DNA from: CAZIAK01 sp964537035
Lineage (GTDB): Bacteria; Planctomycetota; B15-G4
NCBI GenBank assembly: GCA_964537035.1
Contig: CAZIAK010000012.1
Location: forward strand, 1 to 64,000
Direction of reading: 5' to 3'
DNA: 64,000 nt
Positions 51,585 through 60,879 of the stretch are shown in pieces (position 1 is the first letter of the stretch; the number at the start of each line of letters is the position of its first letter). Made by a program: the position numbers and the translations under genes. The notes beneath the pieces were generated by a model. It was not told where the DNA came from, made no database searches, and saw only the letters and a list, made by a program, of their open reading frames with translations.

Positions 51585-54251
51585 ATGGCACTGAAGCGGC
51601 GAGAGTTCTTGAAGATGTCAGCGGGGCTGGCGACGGCGATGGCGGCTCCCGTCTGGGTGTCGTGCGCCTCGCGCAATGCGACGGCATCCCGCGCGGCTGG
51701 CGAGACGCCGGGGACAATCGATTACAACCGCGCTGTGGCCAAGCCGACCATCTGCTTCGGTTGCACGACCCACTGCGGCGTGATCGGCTGGGTGCAGGAC
51801 GGTCGGGTGAGGCTGATCGAAGGCAATCCTAACGATCCAAACAGCCAGGGCGCGATCTGCAGCAAGGCCAATGGCCTGATCGAGGCCACCGAGGACCCCG
51901 AGCGGCTGCTGCACCCGTTGCGGCGCATCGGCCCGCGGGGCTCTGGAGACTGGGAGCGCATCTCCTGGGACGAGGCTCTCGACGAGGTCGCTGGCAAGCT
52001 GCGCGCCTTGCGCGAGGCCGGGACGCCCGAGCAGTTCGTCTTTCACTACGGTCGCGACAAGACCAAGGGCTTCAGCAAGCGCTTCACCCATGCCTTCGGC
52101 ACTCCCCATCGCCTGAACCGCCGATCGATCTGCAGCAGCAACCGGCGTGTCCCTTTGATGAGCTTCTACGGGCGTGAGTTCGAGTGGGAGACTCAGGACC
52201 TGGAGCACACGAAGCTGGTGCTGAACTTTGGCGCGAATCCGATGGAGGCCTACCAGGGTGGTCTCTACATGCGCAAGCGGCTGATGGACGCGCGCGTCGA
52301 TCGGGGCGCGCGGCTGGTCACCTTCGAGGTGCGACCCTCGGCGACGGCCTCGGTCTCGGACGAGTTCTTCTCGGTGAGATCGGCGTCGGACGGTGCCATT
52401 GCCCTGGCCATGGCCCAGGTCATCGTCGCAGAAGGCCTGGCCGACGAGGCCTTCTGGCGGCGTTGGGCGAACATGCCCTTCGAGGATCTGCCCGGGCTTC
52501 TGGCGCCATACACGCCGGCGTTCGCCGAGGCCGAGAGTGGCGTGCCCGCGGCCGACATCCGGCGCCTCGCCATCGAATTCGCGGAGGCGGCGCCGGCCTG
52601 CTGCACCCTCTCCAATCGTGGGTCGGCCAAGCACTACAACGGCGTTCAGGCCGATCGCGCCATCCGCATGCTCGACGTTCTGGTGGGCAACGTGGGCAAG
52701 CCGGGGGGCTACTGCCTCTCGTCGTTGCGCATGTGGAAGAACCGGTACGGCCAGGAAGGTCTTCCCGTGATCGACCAACCGGCGCCGCATCCGAAGGGCC
52801 CCCGACCCTGGAAGCCCGGCACTCGCGAGTTCGAGGCCCTGCCCGAAGAGGTTCAAGAGCGCGTCGCTGCCTTCCCTCCCGAGTGGCAGGACAAGTACTT
52901 CGGCGAGCTGGCCACGCCTTCGAAGTACCCGCTCTCCTGGCACTGGTACTCCATGCGGGTCGGCCAGATGGTCTATCCGTACATCAAGGAGGGCCGCCAA
53001 AAGGTCGGCGCCTACATGTCGTTCACCCTGGGTGCTGCTTATGGGTTTCCTGAGTCTGATGTGGCGCGCGAGGTGCTCGCCGACGAGTCACTGATCCCGT
53101 TCCACGTGGCCATCGACATCAGCTACGGCGAGCAGGCAGCGCTGGCCGACATCATCCTGCCCGATGCCACCGCTCTCGAACGCTGGGATGCCCACTCGAC
53201 CAACAGCTATGGCTTGCGACCCTACACGGGTATTCGGCAACCCCTCGTGGAGCCTCGTGGCGAGGCGCGCCCGGCCCAGTGGATCTGGCAGCAGCTGGCC
53301 CAGCGCATCGGCGGGGGGATGGAGCGCTACTTCGAGTGGGATGATCTGGAGGACTACTACCGGCAGTGGTACGAGCAGCTTCCCGTCGACTGGGAGACCT
53401 TCCTGCGTGAGGGCATCTGGCAAGACAAGGACCGCCCGCTCGACTACGAGCTCTACGAGCGGGAACTCACCGCCGACGAGCTTGAGGGGACCGAGGTCGA
53501 GGCTGAGACCGGTCTCGTGTTCAAGGGCTCGGGCTCCGACCGGAAGGCCGTTGGCATCGTGCGCGATGGTCGCGCCGTTCGGGGCTTCCCCACGCCCTCG
53601 CGCACGATCATGGTGGAGGATCCTGTCTTCCCCCTCGCCGCAGAGAAGACGGGGCTCGCCGCCGACGATCCCAACGCCCAGGCGCGGCCCCTCTACTTCA
53701 GGGTGCCCGAGCACGAGGACCTCGGAGACGACGAGTACGTGTTCGCGACGTTCAAGTGGAACGTCCATACGCAGGGCCGCTCGGCGTCGTGGGCCCAGGC
53801 GGCCGAGATCGTGCACACGAACCATGCGTGGATGGCTCCCGCGACGGCCGAGAAGCTCGGCGTCACCACGGGGGACTGGGTCGAGATCACGACCTATCGT
53901 CCCCGGGGTGAGACCTATCGTGCAGGAGAAGAAGAACCCGTCGGCGTGCTCCGCAATCGTGTGCGCGTCGTGCCGGGCCAGCATCCGCGGGTGATCTCCT
54001 GTTCGCACCACGCGGGCCACTGGGAGCAGGGCACGACGGCGCGGGCCGCCTCGCCGGTGGGGTCGGCATCCGAGGCGCCCCGCAACGGCAGCCTGCGTGA
54101 GGACCTCTGGTGGTCGCGCGAACACGGTGGGGTCGGCAACGGAGAACCCCTGAACCGCGTGCTGCCGATCAACCCCCAGCCCCTGGTGGGCGGGCAGAAC
54201 TGGTTCGACACCGTGTGCCGCGTCCGAAAGGTGGCCGAGCGCGAGGGTTGA
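51585..54251 (+). CDS. Tat-exported molybdopterin oxidoreductase, catalytic subunit
   Basis: This 888-residue DMSO-reductase-superfamily enzyme has twin-arginine signal KRREFLK at residues 4-10; a Cys27 after the signal might allow lipidation. A [4Fe-4S] site is formed by Cys57, Cys60, Cys64 and Cys92. Further on are GTPHRLNRRSICSSN, where Cys183 may be the molybdenum ligand as in polysulfide/thiosulfate reductases, LVLNFGANPMEA and AIRMLDVLVGNVGKPGGYC. The C-terminal bis-MGD domain holds VFATFKWNVHTQGRSA and the SHHAGHWEQGT motif. The substrate is unknown. No NrfD-type anchor or chaperone gene is adjacent. Confidence 0.92.
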   Translation: MALKRREFLKMSAGLATAMAAPVWVSCASRNATASRAAGETPGTIDYNRAVAKPTICFGCTTHCGVIGWVQDGRVRLIEGNPNDPNSQGAICSKANGLIEATEDPERLLHPLRRIGPRGSGDWERISWDEALDEVAGKLRALREAGTPEQFVFHYGRDKTKGFSKRFTHAFGTPHRLNRRSICSSNRRVPLMSFYGREFEWETQDLEHTKLVLNFGANPMEAYQGGLYMRKRLMDARVDRGARLVTFEVRPSATASVSDEFFSVRSASDGAIALAMAQVIVAEGLADEAFWRRWANMPFEDLPGLLAPYTPAFAEAESGVPAADIRRLAIEFAEAAPACCTLSNRGSAKHYNGVQADRAIRMLDVLVGNVGKPGGYCLSSLRMWKNRYGQEGLPVIDQPAPHPKGPRPWKPGTREFEALPEEVQERVAAFPPEWQDKYFGELATPSKYPLSWHWYSMRVGQMVYPYIKEGRQKVGAYMSFTLGAAYGFPESDVAREVLADESLIPFHVAIDISYGEQAALADIILPDATALERWDAHSTNSYGLRPYTGIRQPLVEPRGEARPAQWIWQQLAQRIGGGMERYFEWDDLEDYYRQWYEQLPVDWETFLREGIWQDKDRPLDYELYERELTADELEGTEVEAETGLVFKGSGSDRKAVGIVRDGRAVRGFPTPSRTIMVEDPVFPLAAEKTGLAADDPNAQARPLYFRVPEHEDLGDDEYVFATFKWNVHTQGRSASWAQAAEIVHTNHAWMAPATAEKLGVTTGDWVEITTYRPRGETYRAGEEEPVGVLRNRVRVVPGQHPRVISCSHHAGHWEQGTTARAASPVGSASEAPRNGSLREDLWWSREHGGVGNGEPLNRVLPINPQPLVGGQNWFDTVCRVRKVAEREG

Positions 54252-54368
54252 GGGCCGCGGTGACCGAGACCCGGCTGCAGGCGCGTCAGCCCAGGGACAG
54301 GCCTCGCTTTCGCGTGGAAACCGCGGTGGTGCGAGGGTATGAACGAGTCTCTTGAGGAGACGATCTGC

Positions 54369-55583
54369 ATGGCGGGACCGCTCGGAGGGATTCGGGTTCT
54401 TGACCTGAGCCGCATCCTGGCCGGGCCCTGGGCCAGCCAGATGCTGGCCGATCTCGGCGCCGAGGTGATCAAGGTGGAACGCCCTGGCAGCGGTGACGAC
54501 ACCCGCGCCTGGGGGCCGCCCTACATGAGCTCGGCGAGTGGCGAGCCCACCAGCGAATCCGCTTATTATCACAGCGCCAACCGCGGCAAGCTCTCGGTCT
54601 GCATTGACATGACCGCTGCCGAGGGGCAGCGCCTGCTCCGTGAGCTGGCTTCAGGCAGCGACGTCTTGATCGAGAACTTCAAGGTCGGCGGGCTGCAGAG
54701 ATACGGACTCGACTTCGACAGTCTTCAGGCGATCAATCCGCGCCTGGTGTATTGCTCGATCACCGGCTTCGGGCAGGACGGGCCCAGCGCGTCCCGAGCT
54801 GGCTACGACTTCATGATCCAGGCCATGGGCGGACTCATGAGCGTGACCGGAGAAGGCGACGGTCCGCCGATGAAGAGCGGCGTGGCGCTGGCGGATGTAC
54901 TGACCGGGCTCTACGCCGCCAACGCGATCCAGGCGGCCCTCATGCACCAGCGCGCCACCGGGCAAGGACAGCACATCGACATGGCCCTGCTCGATGTGCA
55001 GGTGGCGTCGCTGGCCAACCAGGCGATGAACTACCTGGCCACCGGGGTCAACCCCGAGCGACTCGGCAACGCGCACCCCAACATCGTGCCCTATCAGGCC
55101 TTTCCTACGGCCGACGGTCACATCGTCCTGGCCATCGGCAACGACGGGCAGTTCGAGCGCTTCTGCGAACTCGGTGGGCGCGGGGACCTGGCGGCGGATG
55201 ATCGCTTCGGGAAGAACAGCGACCGCGTCAGGCACCGTGAGATGCTGATCCCCATCGTCGTCGAGATCATGGCGCAGAGATCGAGCGCAGAATGGCTTGA
55301 GGCGCTCCATCAGCGTGGCATTCCCTGCGGGCCGATCCAGCAGCTCGACCAGGTCTTCGACGATCCCCAGGTGCGACATCGTGGTCTGAGGCTCGACCTT
55401 GAACATCCCGAGGCTGGGACCGTGCCCAGCGTCGCCAACCCGATCCGCCTGTCACGGACCCCGATCGCATACGACCGCGCACCGCCGCTGCTGGGGCAAC
55501 ACACGGACGAGGTCTTGAGTCGGCTGGTCAATCTTGACGCCCAGGCCCTCGCCCAGCTGCGCGCCGACGGTGTGATCGCCTGA
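54369..55583 (+). CDS. CaiB/BaiF-family CoA transferase
   Basis: Type III CoA transferases move CoA between carboxylic acids. The 404-residue protein opens with the family phrase LGGIRVLDLSRILAGPWASQMLADLGAEVIKVE. It contains NRGKLSVCIDM, SDVLIENFKVG, GYDFMIQAMGGLMSVTG and the VALADVLTG block whose Asp176 is the probable catalytic residue. GAGGAG nine bases before the ATG decides this start over one ten codons upstream. The acid substrate is unknown. It follows the oxidoreductase by ~115 bp and could share its transcript. Confidence 0.92.
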   Translation: MAGPLGGIRVLDLSRILAGPWASQMLADLGAEVIKVERPGSGDDTRAWGPPYMSSASGEPTSESAYYHSANRGKLSVCIDMTAAEGQRLLRELASGSDVLIENFKVGGLQRYGLDFDSLQAINPRLVYCSITGFGQDGPSASRAGYDFMIQAMGGLMSVTGEGDGPPMKSGVALADVLTGLYAANAIQAALMHQRATGQGQHIDMALLDVQVASLANQAMNYLATGVNPERLGNAHPNIVPYQAFPTADGHIVLAIGNDGQFERFCELGGRGDLAADDRFGKNSDRVRHREMLIPIVVEIMAQRSSAEWLEALHQRGIPCGPIQQLDQVFDDPQVRHRGLRLDLEHPEAGTVPSVANPIRLSRTPIAYDRAPPLLGQHTDEVLSRLVNLDAQALAQLRADGVIA

Positions 55584-55802
55584 GACCGCTGACGCCGTCC
55601 TGCCGCGCCTCGCGCTGCACGCCGGCGGACAGGCGCTGCCGTTCAGCGCGCGCATCCGGGTACCCTGGGGAACCGACTCGTCGCCGAGCCTCGCCAGCCG
55701 CCGCTCCGTTGCGCTACTGGTCCACGTTGCGGAAGGGCGAGAGCGGGCCTGGTCCTCCGGGGTTGTTCATTCCCGCTCCTCGCTGGTCGTCGAAGAAGCA
55801 CC

Positions 55803-56222
55803 ATGGAACATTCTCAGCAGCTGATCGAAGTGTCCACGCCGGGGCGCGGGCTTATCGACGTCACGGAGCAAGTGGCGGCGGCTGTCGTCACGTCGGGCAT
55901 CACCACGGGGCTGGCGGTTGTCTTCTGCCGGCATACGTCCTGCAGCCTGCTGATCCAGGAGAACGCCGACCCCAGCGCCGCCAGCGATCTGCTGCAGTGG
56001 CTCGAACGGCTGGCTCCCGATGGCGACCCCCGCTATCGCCACTCTGCCGAGGGACCCGACGATATGCCGGCCCATCTGCGCGCTGCGGTGACGTCTACGT
56101 CAGAGACCATCCCCATCGTGGCGGGGGCGTTGGGCCTGGGTACCTGGCAGGGCCTCTATCTGGCGGAGCATCGTCTGGCCCCACACCGCCGCCAGCTGTT
56201 GGTGCATCTCAGCGGAAGCTGA
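55803..56222 (+). CDS. YjbQ/UPF0047 family protein
   Basis: This is a 139-residue single-domain protein of the widespread YjbQ family. The E. coli homologue has weak thiamine-phosphate synthase activity and its real role is unsettled. Conserved blocks are GLIDVTEQV, the FCRHTSCSLLIQENADPS metal region, GPDDMPAHLRA and TWQGLYLAEHR. It is preceded by 219 bp in which I see no other feature. It ends close to the convergent hydrolase gene. Confidence 0.9.
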   Translation: MEHSQQLIEVSTPGRGLIDVTEQVAAAVVTSGITTGLAVVFCRHTSCSLLIQENADPSAASDLLQWLERLAPDGDPRYRHSAEGPDDMPAHLRAAVTSTSETIPIVAGALGLGTWQGLYLAEHRLAPHRRQLLVHLSGS

Positions 56223-56249
56223 GCGCCGCGTGGGTGGGAGCCGCTCGTC

Positions 56250-56954
56250 TCAGCCAGCCGGTTGCTGCTTCAGCAGCCACTCGCGCACAGCTTCGGCAAT
56301 CTCGGGTTTGATCACGTGACCCGCATCGAAGTGCTGCACCGTGACCTCTGCTCCATGGCCGCGCAGGAGTGTCGCCGTGGCCTCCGCGACCTCGACTCCG
56401 ATGGCCTCGTCTTGCCGACCGTGTTGAATGAGCACCGGGCGGCCCCCGACATGGGGAAACGGGTTGCCGCCGTACTCATCGCGAAAACCTCCCGCCTGAC
56501 TGACCCAGCCTGCCACCTGATCGAGGTGACGGAGGGCGGTGTAGTGGGTCATGTACGCGCCTTGGGAGAAGCCCGCCAACCAGATGCGCCGGGTGTCCGC
56601 GCCCAAGGCCTGGGCGGCCTTTTCGATGAGCTGCCAGAGGGCCTCGCTGCTGGCCTGCAGGCTGGCGAAGAAGGCCTCTCGGTCTTCAGGGGTGTAGAGA
56701 TACCAGGCCCGTCCCAGGCGCACCTTGCGCTCCGGGCGACGCACTTCGAAGGGATGAAAGGCATCGGGAAAGGCGGCGGCGAAGTGCTCGGGCACGGCGG
56801 CGGACATCCACCGTTGCTGACGGGCGCCGTCCTGGCCCTGGCCATGGAGCACGACCAACAGGGGCGGGGGGCCATTGCCAGGCGCCACGGGCTCTTGCAG
56901 CCTGCAGCGCACCTCTGTGGTGAACGGGATGGAGACCTGGTCGCGCTCTGACAT
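56250..56954 (-). CDS. Alpha/beta hydrolase (phospholipase/carboxylesterase type)
   Basis: This 234-residue enzyme resembles the carboxylesterase/dienelactone hydrolase branch. The catalytic triad appears as Ser130 in GFSQGA, Asp182 in HGRQDE and His213 in AGHVI. LLVVLHGQGQDG provides the oxyanion region. There is no signal peptide, so it is cytosolic. It begins four bases after the stop of the metallo-hydrolase gene, so the two form an operon. The substrate is not inferable. Confidence 0.9.
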   Translation of the reverse strand: MSERDQVSIPFTTEVRCRLQEPVAPGNGPPPLLVVLHGQGQDGARQQRWMSAAVPEHFAAAFPDAFHPFEVRRPERKVRLGRAWYLYTPEDREAFFASLQASSEALWQLIEKAAQALGADTRRIWLAGFSQGAYMTHYTALRHLDQVAGWVSQAGGFRDEYGGNPFPHVGGRPVLIQHGRQDEAIGVEVAEATATLLRGHGAEVTVQHFDAGHVIKPEIAEAVREWLLKQQPAG

Positions 56955-56958
56955 GGGC

Positions 56959-57609
56959 TCAGAAGAGCTTCTGCGCGCCGGTGATGAAGGGGTTGCTGCG
57001 CCGCTCCGCTCCGATGCTGGTGGAGGGGCCGTGGCCGGTGACCACCAGGGTGTCGTCGTGCAGATCCATGAGCTTGCCTCGCAGGCTGGCCAGGATCTGA
57101 TTCGAGTCGCCGCCCCAGAGATCGGTGCGGCCGATGCTCCCCTGAAACAAGGTGTCGCCGGCGAAGAGCAGGGGGCGTCCGTCCCGTTCGATGAGGAAGC
57201 AACAGCTGCCCGGCGTGTGCCCCGGCGTGTGGATGACCTCGAGCTTGGCCGGGCCCAGATCGAAGCGATCGCCCTCTTGCAGCGCGCTGTCCAGGGCCAC
57301 TTTTTCGCTGACCTTGATGCCCAGCATCTCGCCCTGCATGTCGAGGTGTTCGTAGAGCCACTGATCGCCCTCGTGCAGGTGTGCGGTGCCGCCGCACAGG
57401 CTCTGGAACTCTGCGCTGCCGCCGATGTGATCGAGGTGCGCGTGGGTGTGCACGATGCGGGTCACGGTGAGGTTCTGGGCCGCGAGGGCCGCGGCGATGC
57501 GCGGCGCTTCGTCGCCAGGGTCGATGACCACGGCGGTGCCGCTCTCCTCATCGCCGAGGATGGAACAGTTGCACTGGAAGGGGCCTACTGGGATCGTCTC
57601 GAGAAACAT
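56959..57609 (-). CDS. Metallo-beta-lactamase-fold hydrolase (glyoxalase II-like)
   Basis: This 216-residue protein has the zinc motif HTHAHLDH at 54-61, TPGHTPGS, FAGDTLFQGSIGRTD and a final VTGHGPSTSIGAERRSNPF. These are hallmarks of the glyoxalase II/YcbL group of thioester hydrolases. I chose the ATG at 57609, nine bases after GGGAAG; an ATG three codons earlier is equally in frame. The gene diverges from the epimerase gene. Confidence 0.92.
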   Translation of the reverse strand: MFLETIPVGPFQCNCSILGDEESGTAVVIDPGDEAPRIAAALAAQNLTVTRIVHTHAHLDHIGGSAEFQSLCGGTAHLHEGDQWLYEHLDMQGEMLGIKVSEKVALDSALQEGDRFDLGPAKLEVIHTPGHTPGSCCFLIERDGRPLLFAGDTLFQGSIGRTDLWGGDSNQILASLRGKLMDLHDDTLVVTGHGPSTSIGAERRSNPFITGAQKLF

Positions 57610-57691
57610 GGTGGGCATCTTCCCGGTCGATGGGCCGGGAGGCAAGCTGCCCCTGATTCGTGAACTCGCCCCGCCCCTTGCGATCGCTCCT

Positions 57692-58696
57692 GTGTCCTCC
57701 GTATTCATCACTGGAATCAGTGGCTACCTGGGTAGCGCTCTGGCCCGCCGCTACGTGGCAGAGGGCGCTCTGGTCTCGGGGATGGTGCGCGAACGGAGCG
57801 ATCCTGAGACGGTGAAGTGGCTCCGCGACCTGGGCGTGCAACTGCACCTGGGAGACGTGACTCAGGGCGAGGGCCTGGGCCGCCTGATGGACGGTGTCGA
57901 TCTCGTGGTGCACTCTGCTGGGTGCATCGGTTACCGGCGCCGACGGTGGGGGGAGATGCAGCGGGTCAACGTGATGGGCACACGCCATGTGCTCGACGGC
58001 GCACGCCTGGCCGGGGTCGGCCGGGTGGTGCACGTGAGCTCGGTGGTGGCCGTGGGCATGTCTGACGAGCCTGTCTTGCTGACTGAAGACGCGGTCTTTG
58101 ATCCGAGCCCATTGGACGCTCCCTACTTCGACACCAAGCTGGCCGCCGAAGAAGAGGTCGCCCGAGCCGCCGACGGAGGGCTCGACGTGACCGTGGTCAA
58201 CCCGGGCGTGATCTACGGCCCGTCGGCCACGGCGTCCAACTCCAGCCGGGTGATTCTGAACATCTTGGCCGGGCGCGTCCGTCGGGTTCCTGTCGGCGGC
58301 ATCAACGTGGTCTCGCTGGACGGGGTGGTCGACGGTGTGCTGGCGGCTGCAGCTCGGGGACGCACAGCTCGGCGCTACATCCTGGGCGGGGAGAACATCA
58401 CCCTGGCCGAGCTCGTGCAGCGGGTGGGGCGGGCCGCCGGGCGCACCCTGTCAGCGAAGCGCTTGCCGAACGGGCTGGCCGGGCCCTTGCGAGGAGCCAT
58501 GAACCTCATCGAGCCCTGGGTCCCTGACTCGGTCTGGTTCACCCCTGACATGTGCGCTGCCTTCGGCCGCTGGATGTGGTTCGACACGAGCCGCGCACGG
58601 GATGAGCTGTCCTGGGCCTGCGGCGACTTCGACGATTGCCTGGCGGCCACCGTGTCACAGCTTCAGCAACGGGGTCAGCTGCCCGGTCAGTCTTGA
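57692..58696 (+). CDS. NAD-dependent epimerase/dehydratase (extended SDR)
   Basis: This 334-residue extended short-chain dehydrogenase has the nucleotide loop TGISGYLG (Gly8, Gly11, Gly14), VVHSAGCIGY, VVHVSSVVAVG and the active-site Tyr/Lys in YFDTK. NPGVIYGP and a C-terminal substrate domain resemble NAD(P)-dependent hopanoid-associated or dihydroflavonol-reductase-like SDRs. A GTG start was chosen because the fold begins here. An ATG at 57608 would add 28 residues and abut the divergent gene's start, so the start is uncertain. The 3' end overlaps the next gene by 10 bp, tail to tail. Confidence 0.86.
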   Translation: MSSVFITGISGYLGSALARRYVAEGALVSGMVRERSDPETVKWLRDLGVQLHLGDVTQGEGLGRLMDGVDLVVHSAGCIGYRRRRWGEMQRVNVMGTRHVLDGARLAGVGRVVHVSSVVAVGMSDEPVLLTEDAVFDPSPLDAPYFDTKLAAEEEVARAADGGLDVTVVNPGVIYGPSATASNSSRVILNILAGRVRRVPVGGINVVSLDGVVDGVLAAAARGRTARRYILGGENITLAELVQRVGRAAGRTLSAKRLPNGLAGPLRGAMNLIEPWVPDSVWFTPDMCAAFGRWMWFDTSRARDELSWACGDFDDCLAATVSQLQQRGQLPGQS

Positions 58697-60642
58697 GCGA
58701 TGACCCGGTACTCCCGTTCTTCGCCGGCGAGCAGTGAGACATCCACAGGAATCATCGGCTTGCCCTCGGCGTCCCGCTGAATGCGGTGAATGTTGGACAC
58801 GAGCACGCTGATGGGACTGCTGTTGGGCGTGTAGGCGTGCACCTGATAATCGCCCGGAGCCAGGCGCTCGAAGCGGTAGCGTCCCTGACCATTGCTCACC
58901 GCCTGGCGAGTGGCTCGATTGACGCCGCCCCCGAGTGTGACGGTGATGCCCTTGAGCACGGTGCCGCCCGAGTCTGTGACGACTCCCTGCAGAGTGGCGG
59001 GGCGATCGAGGACGATGGCGTCGAGCGTGACGTCACCGCCTTCGATGACCTTGATGTCGTTGTGGTGCACCAAGGGGTAGCCCGGGTGGTCCACCTCGAG
59101 CTGGTAGGTGCGAGCCGTCACCTCCGTGAACTCGAACGAGCCATCGCCTTCGCTGCGGGTGGACGTGTGCCAGCTGCCCCGGGCCGCGCTGGCCCGCAGG
59201 AACCCGAAGGTCGGCGTGTTGTTCCCGTGCAGGGAGATCTTGGCCCCGGCCACAGGGCGGTCGAGGTCGTCAACGATCAGGCCGCGCAGGGTCGCGGCCC
59301 GCTGCATGGCCACGTTGACCATGGTGACCTTGCCGCCCTTGAGCACCCGGGCCGGCGCGCTGATGGTGACGCTGTGCTCCCGGGCCCACACTTCGAGCAG
59401 GTAGTAGCCGGGCTCCAGATCGCCCACCTCGAAACGCCCGTCGTCGTCTCGCACGCGCAGCACGGCGCCCACGGCCTCGCCGATGTTGCCCTGCTTGTCC
59501 GAGCGGCGGAGCTGCAGGTCAAAGGCCTTCAGTGGCCTGCTCTCTTCGTCGGTGACCACGCCCCCGAGAGCGCTGGCAGCGAGCAGCTCGATGGTGATGT
59601 CTTCTCGGTCTGGGCCGGGCAGCACTTCTTGGGAGACGGGCAGGTAGCCCTCCGGGTCGAGCTTGAGCAAGTGTCTGCCGCTGGCCAGATCGGTGAACCG
59701 AAAGCGTCCCTCGCCATCTGTGCGCATCAGGGAGTCGCCCAGGCCCAGCTCGCCCCCGCGGGCCAGCACCTCGACGTGGATGGCGGGCTGCTCTCCACCG
59801 GGCAGCCAGACCACGCCCGCCAAGGTCACCGCCGGGGGCAGGTGGACGTTGATCTCGATCTGCCGCGACTGGTCGAGCTGTACTCCTCGGGTCTCGACCC
59901 CGTTGCCGTAGCCCTCGGCAGAAATCATGAGGGTGAACGGGCCCCGGCTGGCGTGGGCGATCTCGTAGCTGCCCCGCTCGTCGGTGAGCACCACCCGCTC
60001 GGGCTGGGCAACATCTCGGCCCAGGGCCAAGGACGGGCCCCTGGTGATGGCGACCTGAGCCCCTGAGATGCCCCGTCCTCGAGGGTCGCTGATGGTGCCA
60101 TGGACGGTCAGCCCCGGGTCGACCAGCACGACGCCGATGTCATTTGTCTGATCTGCCAGCACCAGGTGAGGGCCGGATTCCGTGGTCTCGAAACCCTCGC
60201 CGAGGGCCCGCACGACCACCTGATCGCTGGCTGGTACGTCGGCGATGGTGAACCGACCGTCCCCGCCGACCACCGCCCGGGGGCCGAGCCGAGGCAGCTG
60301 ACTCAGGCCGCCGAGGGCCAGGGGGATGCCTTCCAGCAGTTCGATGCGGCCGGAGGTCACCGGTCGCCGGTTGGCATCGAGCAGCTGCCCGGTGAGCACA
60401 CCGAGGACCCGGGCCGAGCTGGGTGGGGCGACCGCGGGTTGATCTGGAGCGGCGACGAAAGCGTCGATATCGCTCCGGACGGGAGGTTCTGGCGCAGTCT
60501 CCGGGCTGAAGACCACTGCTGGCGGGTCAGCGATCGGGGCATCATCTTGCAGTTGCAGCAGAAGCAGCCCTGCGGCGCCGGCGATCGCCAGCACAATCAG
60601 GCCGCCCAGGAGCAGCGGGAGTCGAGAAGAGGGTGGGGGCAT
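58687..60642 (-). CDS. Membrane-anchored protein with carboxypeptidase regulatory-like repeats
   Basis: This 651-residue protein has an N-terminal membrane helix (about 8-30) and a Pro-rich stalk (33-75). About six to eight repeated beta-sandwich modules follow, with phrases such as GQLLDANRRPVTSGRIEL, GTISDPRGRGISGAQVAI, GVVTDEESRPLKAFDLQL, GLIVDDLDRPVAGAKISL and GVVTDSGGTVLKGITVTL. Each is followed by a G-x-F/Y-x-F/I step (GRFRFTDL, GRYRFERL). This is the CarboxypepD_reg/transthyretin-like pattern, a surface adhesion or scaffold fold. No enzyme domain is attached. It is transcribed toward the epimerase gene. Confidence 0.88.
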   Translation of the reverse strand: MPPPSSRLPLLLGGLIVLAIAGAAGLLLLQLQDDAPIADPPAVVFSPETAPEPPVRSDIDAFVAAPDQPAVAPPSSARVLGVLTGQLLDANRRPVTSGRIELLEGIPLALGGLSQLPRLGPRAVVGGDGRFTIADVPASDQVVVRALGEGFETTESGPHLVLADQTNDIGVVLVDPGLTVHGTISDPRGRGISGAQVAITRGPSLALGRDVAQPERVVLTDERGSYEIAHASRGPFTLMISAEGYGNGVETRGVQLDQSRQIEINVHLPPAVTLAGVVWLPGGEQPAIHVEVLARGGELGLGDSLMRTDGEGRFRFTDLASGRHLLKLDPEGYLPVSQEVLPGPDREDITIELLAASALGGVVTDEESRPLKAFDLQLRRSDKQGNIGEAVGAVLRVRDDDGRFEVGDLEPGYYLLEVWAREHSVTISAPARVLKGGKVTMVNVAMQRAATLRGLIVDDLDRPVAGAKISLHGNNTPTFGFLRASAARGSWHTSTRSEGDGSFEFTEVTARTYQLEVDHPGYPLVHHNDIKVIEGGDVTLDAIVLDRPATLQGVVTDSGGTVLKGITVTLGGGVNRATRQAVSNGQGRYRFERLAPGDYQVHAYTPNSSPISVLVSNIHRIQRDAEGKPMIPVDVSLLAGEEREYRVIAQD

Positions 60643-60732
60643 GGGTCTCTCAACGCAGCGGAGGAGAAGCTCATTGGATTCTCCGTTGATTTTCCTGCCG
60701 GAGCCAAGAGAATCTCCCCTCGTTGGTCCGGC

Positions 60733-60810
60733 GGTCCCATCGTCTAGCCAGGTCTAGGACAGGTGCCTCTCACGCACCAGACAGGGGTTCGAATCCCCTT
60801 GGGACTACCA
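60733..60810 (+). tRNA. tRNA-Glu (anticodon CTC)
   Basis: The acceptor stem GGTCCCA/TGGGACT has one G-T at the end. The anticodon stem GGTGC/GCACC carries loop CTCTCAC (anticodon CTC), and the T-arm is AGGGG-TTCGAAT-CCCCT. The discriminator is A, and CCA is encoded at 60808-60810. aroK follows 69 bp downstream on the same strand. Confidence 0.95.
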
Positions 60811-60879
60811 TCTCACTCCGCCGGCGCCGCGCAGCTCGTCCCGCGCGGCAAGGGCACGGGCCCCTGAGTGGTCGAGATC

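Noticed and set aside
54252..54368. Third copy of the intergenic repeat near 54290 (CAGGGACAGGC)
   Set aside because: Only about eight bases match the 33-bp element, which is expected by chance in GC-rich DNA.
49082..60810. Genomic island between tRNA-Gln and tRNA-Glu
   Set aside because: The genes between look accessory, but there is no integrase and no repeat of either tRNA 3' end beyond the shared T-arm.
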